Notes: a model not told the origin generated them from the sequence alone. A stretch of DNA of 64,000 nucleotides from Labrenzia sp. 011 (GCF_003075075.1 NZ_QCYM01000018.1:1-64000); one strand, 5' to 3'; shown: positions 28,460 to 37,891, counted from the stretch's first letter. Program-made: numbers and translations.

Positions 28460-29560
28460 TTAATTTTGGGGAGGGTCGGCGAGGTACCAGTCAAACTTCG
28501 GGCGCACCTGTACGCGGGTGCCCTGGGCTATCCGGATGACTGGTTTGAGATCCACTGTGTCCTCCAGGAGGGCAGCAGTGATGGTTCCAATATTCTCGCT
28601 CGCCCCGGACAGGCCATTGGCGACAATGTTGGAATTCGAGGAATCGATTTTCTGCGAGCCTGAGACGGCCGCCTCGACAGCGGTGCCGATGCCGGTGGTC
28701 AGGATGGCGGAGCCATATTTCTCCCAGAAGCGGGAGTTCACTTCGCCGGACAGGCCAGCATAGCCTTGCGCATCGCCAATATGGGCTTTGAGCTGATAGA
28801 TTTCCGCGCGGCTTTCGCCGAGCAGGATCCGGCTGCACGAGAAGCCAACACGGGTCTGTCCAACCTTATCGACCGAGGCGTATTCGCAGATCATCCGCGA
28901 GCCCTTCGGCACGAGCTTGGTGCGGCCGTGATAGCCATAGACATCCCGGCTGACCTGAACGACAACGGAACCGTTGTCGGCAAGCTGGCTGTTGATGCCG
29001 CTTTCCAGGATGCCGGTGATGTAGCGGTCAGCCGTCAGGATCCGCGTATTGTCTACCGCGCCGGTCGAATAACGCGGCGGCGCCGAATAGCGGTCATTCT
29101 CGGGATCGATGCCCTCAGGCGGTGGGAACCCGGGCAGATTGGCATTCATCGGAGCGGGGCGGTTACCGGCGTCGGAAAAATCCCCCGTGATATCCGCGCC
29201 CGCAAGCTGCGACTGCTGAGCTGCCCGCTCTCTGAGAGCCGTTTGCAGCATCAGCTCGTATTCGGTCGGCTGACGCGGCACCGCCTTCGGCGGCTCGATG
29301 TATTGGGTGACCGTCTGTGTCCGGACGACTTCTTTCGTCTCGACAACAGGTTTTTCAACCTCCCGAATGACCTCCTTTTCGATGATCACCGGCGGCATGG
29401 TGACCACCTTCGCCTGAACTGGCGGTTTCGGCGGCTCGGGCTTTTCGTAAGAGAAGACGGCCGGATCACTGGCGGGCAAACCGCGCGGATGAACAGGCTC
29501 CGGCCCACAAGCACCGCCGAAGGTCAGGCCGAGCGCTGCCAAGATCTCGCAGACGGACAT
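28460..29560 (-). CDS. virB10: VirB10/TrbI-like channel protein
   Basis: This 366-residue protein spans inner and outer membrane in the type IV core complex. The start at 29560 is preferred to the longer frame because it is next to the virB9 stop (two bases between). A Pro-rich, valine/lysine-rich stalk (about residues 35-95) leads to the C-terminal TrbI domain with ITADRYITGILESGINSQLADNGSVVVQVSRDVYGYHGRTKLVPKGSR and RVQVRPKFDWYL. The hydrophobic segment begins only about four residues from the N-terminus, whereas VirB10 usually has a 20-50-residue cytoplasmic tail. Confidence 0.88.
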   Translation of the reverse strand: MSVCEILAALGLTFGGACGPEPVHPRGLPASDPAVFSYEKPEPPKPPVQAKVVTMPPVIIEKEVIREVEKPVVETKEVVRTQTVTQYIEPPKAVPRQPTEYELMLQTALRERAAQQSQLAGADITGDFSDAGNRPAPMNANLPGFPPPEGIDPENDRYSAPPRYSTGAVDNTRILTADRYITGILESGINSQLADNGSVVVQVSRDVYGYHGRTKLVPKGSRMICEYASVDKVGQTRVGFSCSRILLGESRAEIYQLKAHIGDAQGYAGLSGEVNSRFWEKYGSAILTTGIGTAVEAAVSGSQKIDSSNSNIVANGLSGASENIGTITAALLEDTVDLKPVIRIAQGTRVQVRPKFDWYLADPPQN

Positions 29561-29562
29561 GA

Positions 29563-30546
29563 TCACTGGCCTCCCGTGTACTGGATGCACATGAAGGACT
29601 GGCCGGACTTGAGGGTGATCAGGCGGTGGGTGCTTTCGACAATGAAGGTGGTGCCCTGGACGCGGGTGTTGACCAGCTCATCAATGCCGTCGACCACGAC
29701 ATAGGCGGTCGGCAATTCCAGATCGTTCCATTTTTCGCCGAACTGGATGTAGGTGAAATGATCATCCCGGAAGACTTGTTCCGGACGCAGCTTCTTGTCG
29801 CCCCAGAGCTTGTAGTTGTTCCAGCCCCGCAAGGCGGCCGGATCGAATTTTTCTGTCTTCAGGAAATCCGTAGATCCATGGGTCGCAACGGCGGCGTTAC
29901 CATTCGGCAAGGGGTTGCCCCTGGCGTCGAACTCCACAAAGGACATGCCTGCGCTCTGCGGGCCAATGATCCGGAAAGAGACATCCGGAACGGACTTGGA
30001 GTTGATGCCTTCGGCGCGCAGGTAGAAGGAATAGACATCGCTGTCTTCGGTGTAGACCAGCATCGAGCTGTCGACACCGGCCCCGGTCGGTTTCACCGCC
30101 AGAGTATTGTCCGAGCGCTTCTTGACTTCGAAACGGGAACTGTCGCCGAGGTCTGCCGACTTGATCTTGACGCCCTTCGGCAACTGAATGGCGCTGACCA
30201 TGTATTGCCGCAGGCGGACCTTGTAGACGCAATCACCGCAATAGTTCTGGACGTGGATCCCCTGCTTTTTGCCCGGGCGCGACCAGGCTTCCTGAATCTG
30301 GCCGCCGATGCTGTCAGGACGGGCGAGGGGGCCGAAGTTGCCGGCGGCCTGGGCCTGGGCCTGCGGCACGGAGCCAACCGGAAGTGTGGAATTGACAACG
30401 GAGTTGGCGGCGGCAACCCGCTGCGTCGGGGTTGTGGGCATGGTGGCGCTGCTGGGCGTTGCCGGGCCTTGTCCGAGCGGCGTTTGTGCGAGGGCCGCGC
30501 TGGTGATGGCAACGGCGGCGAAAAGAACAGAAAACCGGAAAATCAT
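29563..30546 (-). CDS. virB9: VirB9 outer-membrane core protein
   Basis: This 327-residue secreted VirB9/TrbG/CagX-family protein has a signal peptide ending ...SAALA, a low-complexity Ala/Pro/Gln-rich region of about 70 residues, a VirB9 N-terminal domain and a C-terminal beta-sandwich (FRDDHFTYIQFGEKWNDLELPTAYVV). It makes the outer-membrane ring with VirB7 and VirB10. It overlaps virB8 by 4 bp. Confidence 0.92.
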   Translation of the reverse strand: MIFRFSVLFAAVAITSAALAQTPLGQGPATPSSATMPTTPTQRVAAANSVVNSTLPVGSVPQAQAQAAGNFGPLARPDSIGGQIQEAWSRPGKKQGIHVQNYCGDCVYKVRLRQYMVSAIQLPKGVKIKSADLGDSSRFEVKKRSDNTLAVKPTGAGVDSSMLVYTEDSDVYSFYLRAEGINSKSVPDVSFRIIGPQSAGMSFVEFDARGNPLPNGNAAVATHGSTDFLKTEKFDPAALRGWNNYKLWGDKKLRPEQVFRDDHFTYIQFGEKWNDLELPTAYVVVDGIDELVNTRVQGTTFIVESTHRLITLKSGQSFMCIQYTGGQ

Positions 30547-31262
30547 TTGGAAGCTTGCTCCTTGATGGACATGCCGAGCACGCGAATGCCAAGCGGGTTC
30601 TCGAACCGCTCGGCCGCGGTCACGTCATGGGGGCGGGGGGTCATTTCCAGGAAGGCACGCAGATGCCGGCGCTTGGGCTGTTCGCGGCCGATCCTGTCTG
30701 TCTGAAGAAACTCGACGACATAGAGATAGACGCCGTCATAGGCATCGACCTGATAGGCGCCCTTGATCGTGATAGAGCGGTTGAGGCCGTCCTCGATCGC
30801 CTGTTCGATGACGGTCTTGTTGGTGGACAGATAGTCGTTGAAGAAACCGGCGTCGGAATAGGTCCGGACTTCCGCAAACCTTGTGTCCTGGGTAGTGGCA
30901 TGGATGGTGAGGATCTGGCGCACATAGCGGCGGGCCAGCTTTTCAAGCATCAGCTCGAAGCCATCGACTTCCATGGAAATCGGTTCGACACGGTAGATCC
31001 GGTCATCGCTCGGATCGGCACGCAGAAGCGCGATTTCGGTTTCTTTAAGCGGTACCAGCGACACAAGGGCCTGGATGCTTGCCACCACACAGATTGCCAG
31101 CGCGACATTCGTTCCAACCGACAGGCGCAACAGCCAGGCCATGCGCCGGTGAGCGGTTTTGTAGGCAAACGGATCCGCTTGCAGGATGTTGGCGTGCTTT
31201 GGCTCCGGCTTGACCTCCGGAACCGTCGCCGAACTCGACCTGGAAAGAGACATGAAAGCCAT
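30543..31262 (-). CDS. virB8: VirB8 inner-membrane assembly protein
   Basis: This 239-residue VirB8/TrbF-family protein has a short cytoplasmic tail, one membrane helix (about residues 45-67, LLRLSVGTNVALAICVVASI) and an NTF2-like periplasmic domain. The ATG at 31262 overlaps the stop of the small lipoprotein gene (TGATG), which fixes the start. Confidence 0.9.
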   Translation of the reverse strand: MAFMSLSRSSSATVPEVKPEPKHANILQADPFAYKTAHRRMAWLLRLSVGTNVALAICVVASIQALVSLVPLKETEIALLRADPSDDRIYRVEPISMEVDGFELMLEKLARRYVRQILTIHATTQDTRFAEVRTYSDAGFFNDYLSTNKTVIEQAIEDGLNRSITIKGAYQVDAYDGVYLYVVEFLQTDRIGREQPKRRHLRAFLEMTPRPHDVTAAERFENPLGIRVLGMSIKEQASK

Positions 31263-31429
31263 CAGGCGGCCTCCACCCACTCGAAGGAACCAGGTTCGAA
31301 TTCGATTTCCGCACAGGCACAAGGCGACTTGCGCATCTTGTCGATACCATCCGGTTCAATCGGCATTTCCACCTGCGCGCAGCCGGAAACCAGCCAACCA
31401 AGGCACAGGGCGAGTCTGAGGTGTTTCAT
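31262..31429 (-). CDS. virB7: VirB7-like lipoprotein, 55 residues
   Basis: This very short gene encodes a signal peptide with a lipobox (WLVSGC, Cys near residue 17) and a mature part of about 39 residues with a CAC motif. Size, lipid anchor and place between virB6 and virB8 identify it as the VirB7 component that anchors the VirB9 ring to the outer membrane. Its start follows a clear gap after virB6, and its stop overlaps virB8. Annotation pipelines with a 60-codon cutoff would miss it. Confidence 0.8.
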   Translation of the reverse strand: MKHLRLALCLGWLVSGCAQVEMPIEPDGIDKMRKSPCACAEIEFEPGSFEWVEAA

Positions 31430-31473
31430 GAAAGAAGACCCTTTGAGAGAGGAAGGAAGGGGGAGCTTGGCGA

Positions 31474-32490
31474 TTACGAACCGCTGGAATCGATGATCCC
31501 GCCTGGAGCCGAACGCGAGGATTCCCAGGTTTTTCTGTGCATGAAGTCGCCGAGATTACCGGCAGCCCCCGCCGCTGTTCGACCGGCCGAGGCACCAATG
31601 GCGGCCCCGCGAATGGCACCGGCAGACATGATGCCCGCGGACACCGTTCCAAGAACCGAGCTCGACACCTGTCCGGCAATATTGACGGCCTCGGAAATCA
31701 GTGCAGCCCCAAGCCAGCCCATGATCATGGCGAGCAGGAATTTGCCGCTGGTCAGGTCGATGTAAGTCTCTGGGTCCACCTCCGCGTCAGCGGTAACGCC
31801 AAGACCTTTGACACTGGCGATGACCAGCGAAAAAACCATCGTGACGCAGAGCATGGTGACGATCGAACCGATGATCGTCCGCACGCCGGCACCAATCAGG
31901 TTACGACCGAACGGGAAGGCAGCCATGCCAATGAGAAAGGGCGAGACGCCCAGGATGAGTGTGAGCCGGAAGAGTGAGACCGACGTGTGCGCAAGAAACA
32001 GAACCAGCAGAATGACGTAGGGCAGCAGAAGCGCCACACCGTAGAAGGTGTTTACGATTTGCGTGCCCCAGCTTCCCGATCCCATGATCGTGGTGGCAAT
32101 GTTGAAGACACCGCCTATGCCGGTCTCGACGGCCAACAGCAGTGCATCGAGTCCGCTGAGACCGGCTCCACCGCCATCCATCATGGTGCTGGAAAGTCCG
32201 CCCATGACATTGACGCACGCGTCGAACACATCACTGATCAAGCCACCATCGACACCTTTGTAGACCCCAAAACCGAGCACCATGAAGATGGCTTGTTTGA
32301 GCGCGCCCGCGAAGTCGAGCGTCCCCAGAAAGACCTGCATGCCAGCCCAGAGAATCCATCCACCAACAAGGCTCAAGATGATCGCCTGAAACGGACCATG
32401 GACGGCATTTACGAGGGATCCGAGGGTGGTATCGGCATGGGCCTGATACGCGGAGAAAATCTCGCAGATATTGCAGGAGGAAGCTGCCAT
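31474..32490 (-). CDS. virB6: VirB6/TrbL polytopic membrane protein
   Basis: This 338-residue inner-membrane protein has about six or seven hydrophobic helices, Gly/Ala-rich at the C-terminal end, consistent with VirB6, the channel component of the inner-membrane complex. It follows virB5 by two bases. Confidence 0.88.
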   Translation of the reverse strand: MAASSCNICEIFSAYQAHADTTLGSLVNAVHGPFQAIILSLVGGWILWAGMQVFLGTLDFAGALKQAIFMVLGFGVYKGVDGGLISDVFDACVNVMGGLSSTMMDGGGAGLSGLDALLLAVETGIGGVFNIATTIMGSGSWGTQIVNTFYGVALLLPYVILLVLFLAHTSVSLFRLTLILGVSPFLIGMAAFPFGRNLIGAGVRTIIGSIVTMLCVTMVFSLVIASVKGLGVTADAEVDPETYIDLTSGKFLLAMIMGWLGAALISEAVNIAGQVSSSVLGTVSAGIMSAGAIRGAAIGASAGRTAAGAAGNLGDFMHRKTWESSRSAPGGIIDSSGS

Positions 32491-32492
32491 GG

Positions 32493-33314
32493 CTATTCGG
32501 CTCCCTCTTCGTTGTATTTGCGCTCTTCGGCGATCTCGCTCATCACGGGAACACCGTTGTTGAGAGCATCGGATGCCTGGATCTTCAGCATCTGAGCGAG
32601 GATCTGATTGGTTTGTGCCGTGGCAACCAGCTGCGCGACTTCAAGCTCGATCAAGACCTGCAGGCGGGCATTGACCGTCTGCGCACCTTCCCCAGCGCTC
32701 TTGTATTCCTGGGCAGTCTCAAGAGTTTTGACGGCCGTCTCATGAGCCTCGTCGGACTGCGCCAGCCCTTTGACGGTAGCATCCGTAATCGTCGCAATCC
32801 GGTTCTCATGAACCGATTTCTGAACGTTGGCCTTTTCTTCCCAAGTTCCCGCAGTGAGCGATTGCGGAGTGGCGACCAGGCCGGACTTGTAGGCGTTGCC
32901 GCGCTCGCAGATCGAGCCGAAGTCCACCTCGTCAAATTTGATGGACGGCATGAGCCTATGATAGTCAGGAATGAGACAGGCCATGTCCCCGGAGACACTG
33001 GACGCCAGCGACTGGAAGTTCAGGGACGGAATGGAAAGATTGCCGAGCTCGCCTATGGACGACAGGGTTTCGTCGGCAATGCCCTTTACATCCTGCACCA
33101 CCTTCAACTGGTCGGTAACGACAGACAGGCTTTCCTTGGCCGTATCCAGCTGGCTTTTCAAAGTGCCCAGCTGTTCCTTCATGTTGGCGAGTTGCTTCTG
33201 CATCTCGCCAATGCCCTTGACGTCGATGACGGCCATGGCCGCGTGCGCCGGCTCAACGATGGAAGAGGCCAGCAGAAGCCCGGCCAGAGCGGAAATCAGA
33301 GTTTTGCGAGCCAT
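32493..33314 (-). CDS. virB5: VirB5-like pilus-tip protein
   Basis: This 273-residue secreted protein has a signal peptide (ISALAGLLLASSIVEPAHA) followed by long amphipathic helices (GEMQKQLANMKEQLGTLKSQLDTAKESL), the typical VirB5/TrbJ pattern of a minor pilin that sits at the tip and contacts recipients. It overlaps virB4 by 19 bp. Confidence 0.85.
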   Translation of the reverse strand: MARKTLISALAGLLLASSIVEPAHAAMAVIDVKGIGEMQKQLANMKEQLGTLKSQLDTAKESLSVVTDQLKVVQDVKGIADETLSSIGELGNLSIPSLNFQSLASSVSGDMACLIPDYHRLMPSIKFDEVDFGSICERGNAYKSGLVATPQSLTAGTWEEKANVQKSVHENRIATITDATVKGLAQSDEAHETAVKTLETAQEYKSAGEGAQTVNARLQVLIELEVAQLVATAQTNQILAQMLKIQASDALNNGVPVMSEIAEERKYNEEGAE

Positions 33315-35647
33315 TGGTCACCCCATTGCTGCTTGGTTTGTTCCAGTTCCTTGACCGCGGAAGGCCCTGACCGGTAGAAGCGCAACGCTTCGCCCAGACC
33401 CGACAGGTCCACGTCCAAAATCGTGCTTTCGTTGAAATTCGCCGCCTCGAAGCGCTTCACCACGAGCACCTGACGCCCGCCCTTCATGTCGCCTTCGCCT
33501 TTGATGAAGGCGATTTGCTCATTCGACAGATTGAAGGGCTGAAGGTTCTCGGGCCTCGCTTGAGAGTTCGGCAAAAAGAACAAGGTCTGCGCGTTTTCGA
33601 TCATGGCCGATGCGCCGTCGAACTCCAGCAGCGCACCCGGCTCCTGAAAGGCCAGACCGACAAGCCCGTTGAGCTTGCGGTATTCCTGATACATTTCTCG
33701 GACGACAGAGCGGAAACCGTTGTTGCGTAAAAGGTTCGCCGCCTCATCGATGAAGATGGAAAAACCGCCGTCGCCCTGTTTCGCGGCTGCGGAAATCGCA
33801 GCGGAGATATGCGCGACCACTGGCGGACCCAGAACCGGGTCCATCAGGGCTTCGTTCATGTTGATGCCAACAAGAAACGACTTTTGCAGAAACCCGGTGA
33901 TCTGATCGCGCGGGGCGTTGAAGACGTGGGAGAACTGGCCTTCGGCTCCGTCCTCGCCGCTCACCCACTTGGCAAAGGCGCGGCGGATCTCCGAGCGAAC
34001 CGGGAAGGCCGCACCATAAATGTTATCCAGCGTGCGCAAGCCCGGTTCCAGCTCGGCGGCCATGTCGAGCGCGGCATGAAGATAGTCGTCCATGTCGTCA
34101 TCGAACGCTTCGCCAAGCATGGCTTGCAGGATCAACCGCACCCGGTGCCGGGCAGACTTGTCGTCCAGATCGATATCGAGAGGATTGAGAGCTAAGTCCT
34201 GATAGCCCTGATAGATCCCGCCGAACGCCTCAATCATGAAGCGCGCACCGTCCTTGGAATCGAAGACGTAGTTCCGCACGCCCTGGAACTTCGCGAGACC
34301 GCCAAGCAAATGAAGGATCAAGGTCGACTTTCCGCCGCCAGTCGGGGCGAACATCAGATAGTTGCCCGGCGATTGCGGTTTGTCAGAAACATGGAACTGG
34401 AAGGCGTAGTTCTGGCCCGTGGGGGTTTTGAACAGACGCACCGGGCGGTCGCCGAACGGGCTCGACCACAGACCGATCGGAGAGAACTGGAACGGCCACA
34501 GGGCCGCGACATTGCTCTCGGTGATCTTGAGAGGGCGCAGCAGCTTGTCCCGGCCGGGCATTCGATTGAACCAGGCGATAGCCGCACCGACTGTCTCGCA
34601 GCAATAGCGGATCCGCGCATTATCGAGGATGGACGTAACCTGATCGATGAGAGAGGCCAGCTCGGACTCATTGCGGGCCCGCACCGTGATCTGGAATTGC
34701 GTTTCCTGAAGCTGCCGGGAATTGTTGAGCAGATCTTCGTTGACCGCTTCCAGCTCCGCCAGGACAGCTCCGGTCCCGAAATAGTTGTGCTTCTGCTCGG
34801 TGATCTGGCGGGTAAAAAGCGCGATCTGTTTCGTGTTATCGAGTGGCCTGACAATCTGGCACACCTCGATCTCGCCGCTGAGGGCCAGAAGACGGGAAAC
34901 TAACATGCCGGAAACCGTTTCCGGCCAACCACGCACGGCAATCACGCGATTGAACGTCTTGTGCGGTGTGAAGGTATCGATCGCGCCATCTGTCGAAACG
35001 TGAATGTCGGAGGCCGGAAGGTTGGCGCTGATCCCGGCGCTGAGACGCGCGATCTCAGGCTTCAGCTCGCCGCAGACCAGATAATTCAGAACACGTGTCA
35101 GCTCGCACGGTTGATTATGCTCCTGGGCGGCAGGCACCGGCCGGATGTTATAATCCGTGAACCCGCTCAACAGGCCACGAGACGTTTTTTCAAGTTCCGC
35201 GGAGGTTTTCGTTGTCAGAACCAGATACCAGACAAGCGAATAGGCGTTCTGGTAAAGCCGCTGTTCTGCCTCTCCTACCTCTTTCAAGGTCACGGACGGC
35301 CAGTCAGCCTGAAAGCTCACATCGCGGCTGCGCTTGATCCCAAAAACACGCAGCGAGGACCCGGCACCCAAGAACTGATGGAACGTGCTGGCGCGGCCCC
35401 TTGCAAGCGCTTCCTGCTCGCTGATGTTGCGTGTCTCATAGGAGAGACCGGACACAGAAAAGACGCGCACGAAAGACCCGTCTTTGAGAGAGACGGTCTG
35501 GTTGTCAGCAAGCAACTGGTCAAATTCCAGTTCGTTCGCAAGCCAGTCCTGCTCGACTTCGCCAAGCAGGTACTTGCGGCCTCTGGAACTCACCAGAGCG
35601 GCAGCGCCAACGGCGGCGGCGCCTGTCAAAAAGGTGCCAAGCAGCAT
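33296..35647 (-). CDS. virB4: VirB4 ATPase
   Basis: This 783-residue VirB4/TrbE/CagE-family ATPase powers pilus assembly and transfer. Walker A is PTGGGKSTLI and Walker B is SIFIDEAANLL. A short hydrophobic N-terminus (LLGTFLTGAAAVGAAALVSS) may anchor it in the membrane. The ATG at 35647 overlaps the virB3 stop (TAATG); the longer frame is rejected. Confidence 0.94.
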   Translation of the reverse strand: MLLGTFLTGAAAVGAAALVSSRGRKYLLGEVEQDWLANELEFDQLLADNQTVSLKDGSFVRVFSVSGLSYETRNISEQEALARGRASTFHQFLGAGSSLRVFGIKRSRDVSFQADWPSVTLKEVGEAEQRLYQNAYSLVWYLVLTTKTSAELEKTSRGLLSGFTDYNIRPVPAAQEHNQPCELTRVLNYLVCGELKPEIARLSAGISANLPASDIHVSTDGAIDTFTPHKTFNRVIAVRGWPETVSGMLVSRLLALSGEIEVCQIVRPLDNTKQIALFTRQITEQKHNYFGTGAVLAELEAVNEDLLNNSRQLQETQFQITVRARNESELASLIDQVTSILDNARIRYCCETVGAAIAWFNRMPGRDKLLRPLKITESNVAALWPFQFSPIGLWSSPFGDRPVRLFKTPTGQNYAFQFHVSDKPQSPGNYLMFAPTGGGKSTLILHLLGGLAKFQGVRNYVFDSKDGARFMIEAFGGIYQGYQDLALNPLDIDLDDKSARHRVRLILQAMLGEAFDDDMDDYLHAALDMAAELEPGLRTLDNIYGAAFPVRSEIRRAFAKWVSGEDGAEGQFSHVFNAPRDQITGFLQKSFLVGINMNEALMDPVLGPPVVAHISAAISAAAKQGDGGFSIFIDEAANLLRNNGFRSVVREMYQEYRKLNGLVGLAFQEPGALLEFDGASAMIENAQTLFFLPNSQARPENLQPFNLSNEQIAFIKGEGDMKGGRQVLVVKRFEAANFNESTILDVDLSGLGEALRFYRSGPSAVKELEQTKQQWGDQWLAKL

Positions 35648-35970
35648 TATTGAGCGGCCTTCTTTTTGGAGATTTTGAGCGGGTAGCCAGCGATCAGGCG
35701 GCGGACTTTCTTCGCCTGGAAGAACGTGGCCGGATGCAGCAGCAGGGACTCGCAATGCGGCTCTCGCCGGCGAAGCAGAATGATCCACGCGATGGCTGGC
35801 GGCGTCGTCAGGACGACAAGCGCAAAGCCCGCCGCATTCCCGGCCAGAAACCCGCCAGTGGCAGCACACAGAAGTTCACCGATCATCACCAAGGCAGCAT
35901 GGAGCGGGGGCATGCCCAGGATCTTCATCGGCTCCTGAATGTGGAGTGCGATAGGGCTTTGCGCTTTCAT
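35647..35970 (-). CDS. virB3: VirB3 inner-membrane protein
   Basis: This 107-residue protein has two adjacent hydrophobic helices in the first 60 residues, characteristic of VirB3, which associates with VirB4. The ATG at 35970 follows GGAGG. It is 14 bp from virB2 and overlaps virB4. Confidence 0.85.
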   Translation of the reverse strand: MKAQSPIALHIQEPMKILGMPPLHAALVMIGELLCAATGGFLAGNAAGFALVVLTTPPAIAWIILLRRREPHCESLLLHPATFFQAKKVRRLIAGYPLKISKKKAAQ

Positions 35971-35984
35971 GGCTTCGCCCCTCC

Positions 35985-36329
35985 TCAAGCTGCCGAGAGA
36001 AGGGCGCGAAGCGCGGTCGGGCCGAAGATCACGAGCGCGCCGGCGCCGACGAGCTGAGCAAGCCGCATGATGTCGATGCGGCCGGTGACCATGGCCCAGA
36101 TGCCGTAGATGATGACGCCGACACCGATGACGGGCGCGGCAACACTGACCAAACCGCTTTCCAGGGATTGCAGCATGCTGGTCGCCGGCGCGGACCAGTC
36201 CTGTGCCATCGCCTGCGCCGGAAACAGCATCGAGGCGGATGCAATTGCTCTGATTGCAGCTTTATCAAAATCTACCTTAACGGGAGATCGTGGACAGAGT
36301 CCGAGTCTCTTCAGGATGTTCATTTTCAA
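35985..36329 (-). CDS. virB2: VirB2 major pilin
   Basis: This 114-residue propilin has a long N-terminal leader ending ASASMLFPAQAMAQ and a mature part of about 70 residues with two hydrophobic helices separated by a short basic loop (TGRID), the VirB2/TrbC pattern. It is the first virB gene of the operon. Confidence 0.88.
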   Translation of the reverse strand: MKMNILKRLGLCPRSPVKVDFDKAAIRAIASASMLFPAQAMAQDWSAPATSMLQSLESGLVSVAAPVIGVGVIIYGIWAMVTGRIDIMRLAQLVGAGALVIFGPTALRALLSAA

Positions 36330-36336
36330 AAACCCC

Positions 36337-36798
36337 TTATTTCAGGATGAGATAGAAGGTGGCGACTGCCAGCCAGTTGAAGGTGGCCAGCGCAGCGCAG
36401 GCCATGAAGTTCCAGCGGATCGAGCGGCGTATCTTGTCGCTCTCCACGGCGTGTTGTGCGACGGCGGAAATCACCGTCTGGATGCTGTCGTTGCCGAGAG
36501 AACCGGCAAGTTTCTGGATGGTCGAGGCAACGTCATCGACCTTGTGGTCGATAGCTTCATTCACCCCGGACACGTCGTTCTTGAATTGGAGAGAAACACG
36601 CTGGCGCTCGTCCTCGAGCAGGCTCTTGAGGCGGTCCCCGAAGGCGTTCAGGATCGCGACCACTGCCATTACCGGATCGTCCTTCTGGTAGGAAATCCCG
36701 GTTTCCCGATGGGCAACCTCAATTGCTTCATCGATCGTCATCTGTCTCCACTCTTCAGTGGAAACAGCATCGACCTTCTGAGCCGCGGCGGCGCTCAT
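36337..36798 (-). CDS. TraM-like membrane-anchored transfer protein
   Basis: This 153-residue protein has a helical, charged N-terminal part and one C-terminal membrane helix (FMACAALATFNWLAVATFYLIL). It occupies the position of traM in an IncP-like traK-traL-traM series and overlaps traL by 4 bp. The similarity to TraM is mainly positional and topological. Confidence 0.6.
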   Translation of the reverse strand: MSAAAAQKVDAVSTEEWRQMTIDEAIEVAHRETGISYQKDDPVMAVVAILNAFGDRLKSLLEDERQRVSLQFKNDVSGVNEAIDHKVDDVASTIQKLAGSLGNDSIQTVISAVAQHAVESDKIRRSIRWNFMACAALATFNWLAVATFYLILK

Positions 36799-37553
36799 TC
36801 GGCGGCCTCTTGCGTGGCTGTTTCAAGGAAAGCGGCACCGTCCAGGCGCTCAATCGCCTTGGTCCAGTAGATCTTGAGCCGCTGGCGGGCCATCACATTG
36901 AAGTCATTCGACTGGATGGCTTCTTCGAAGGTCAGCTTCGCGCCCATCATGGCCCGGATGTCTTCGCCAAAGGTTCCAGGCTGGACTTTCGGATGGCACA
37001 TCACTGCTGCAATGCGCCCGGCGTTTTCCTGATAGAGTTTGCTGTCTTCAAAGCTTCGCCCATCGCTGGCAACCGGCCCGAAAAACTCGTTTAGCCAGAC
37101 GACTACCGGCACGTCCGGGAAATGGCCGAGAATGGCAAGCAGGCTATTAAATGTGTCATCGAGGGCCGCGCCACCACAAATCGGGCAATGGATGAAGACC
37201 CGGACATCAAACCCTTGCAGCAACTCAAACGCATTATTTTCAGCCAGGTATGAACAGGTGGCAATGAAAGAAGACGTGCCGGTGTCGATGACAGTGTGCG
37301 TTTCCCCTTCGCTTTCGAAAATCCGCGTCATCAAGTGATCGAAAAGGCGCGGGTTGATGTCGTCACCGTCCATGATCGGGATCGGCACTGCTTTTAGCCC
37401 CTTGATGGCAGAAAGCGTCGGCGTAGTCGGATCGAGGTCGATTGCCTGGACGGTGTGATCTGCGTAACGCAGATATTGCACGAGCATCGAAGACGTGAGG
37501 CTCTTGCCTGCGCCGCCCTTGCCCTGCATGACAATATGAACGGTCTTCACCAC
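36795..37553 (-). CDS. traL: TraL/ParA-like P-loop ATPase
   Basis: This 252-residue MinD/ParA-superfamily protein has a deviant Walker A (KGGAGKS, residues 12-18) and AIDLDP as the A'-type motif. In conjugative plasmids with the order traK-traL-traM it is TraL, a transfer-associated ATPase. No ParB-like partner is adjacent, which argues against plasmid partition. Confidence 0.75.
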   Translation of the reverse strand: MVKTVHIVMQGKGGAGKSLTSSMLVQYLRYADHTVQAIDLDPTTPTLSAIKGLKAVPIPIMDGDDINPRLFDHLMTRIFESEGETHTVIDTGTSSFIATCSYLAENNAFELLQGFDVRVFIHCPICGGAALDDTFNSLLAILGHFPDVPVVVWLNEFFGPVASDGRSFEDSKLYQENAGRIAAVMCHPKVQPGTFGEDIRAMMGAKLTFEEAIQSNDFNVMARQRLKIYWTKAIERLDGAAFLETATQEAAE

Positions 37554-37891
37554 TGTTCCCTCACTGCATCAGAACCGGTCGGAACGGTAAACTTGCTGAT
37601 TTCCGGGAGCGGTTTGCGGGTCTTACCCTGAGGCTTTGCAGGCTCTGGCAATGCCTTGTCATCCGGCTTACGAGCTGACCGCATGGTCGCGGTTTCCTCG
37701 GGAAAAGCCTCACGATAGACATTGCAGAAGGTGGAATAGCCGATGGTGACGACACCTTCCTTATTGAGCCGCGTCCACAACTGCAAAAGGTTCGGGCATT
37801 CCTTCGCGGTTTCGGCGATTTTTTCTTTGTTGGATCTGAACTCAAGGCGCGATTGGCCCCTTGGCGCCCGTCGTGGTTTCACAGACGACAT
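37547..37891 (-). CDS. traK: TraK-like oriT-binding protein
   Basis: This 114-residue basic protein has an IncP TraK-like helical core (FRSNKEKIAETAKECPNLLQLWTRLNKEGVVTIGYSTFCNVYREAF) predicted to bind DNA at oriT. It is the first gene of the transfer operon and faces the 0.9-kb non-coding region that should contain oriT. The ATG at 37891 is preferred over an upstream in-frame codon. Confidence 0.7.
   Translation of the reverse strand: MSSVKPRRAPRGQSRLEFRSNKEKIAETAKECPNLLQLWTRLNKEGVVTIGYSTFCNVYREAFPEETATMRSARKPDDKALPEPAKPQGKTRKPLPEISKFTVPTGSDAVREQW

Noticed and set aside
28460..29560. Lipobox at the VirB10 N-terminus (GGAC)
   Set aside because: Position -3 is Gly and not a Leu-like residue, so it does not fit the lipobox; a membrane anchor is the simpler reading.
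36795..37553. ParA of a partition system
   Set aside because: There is no ParB-like gene next to it and it sits in the first genes of the transfer operon, which fits TraL better.
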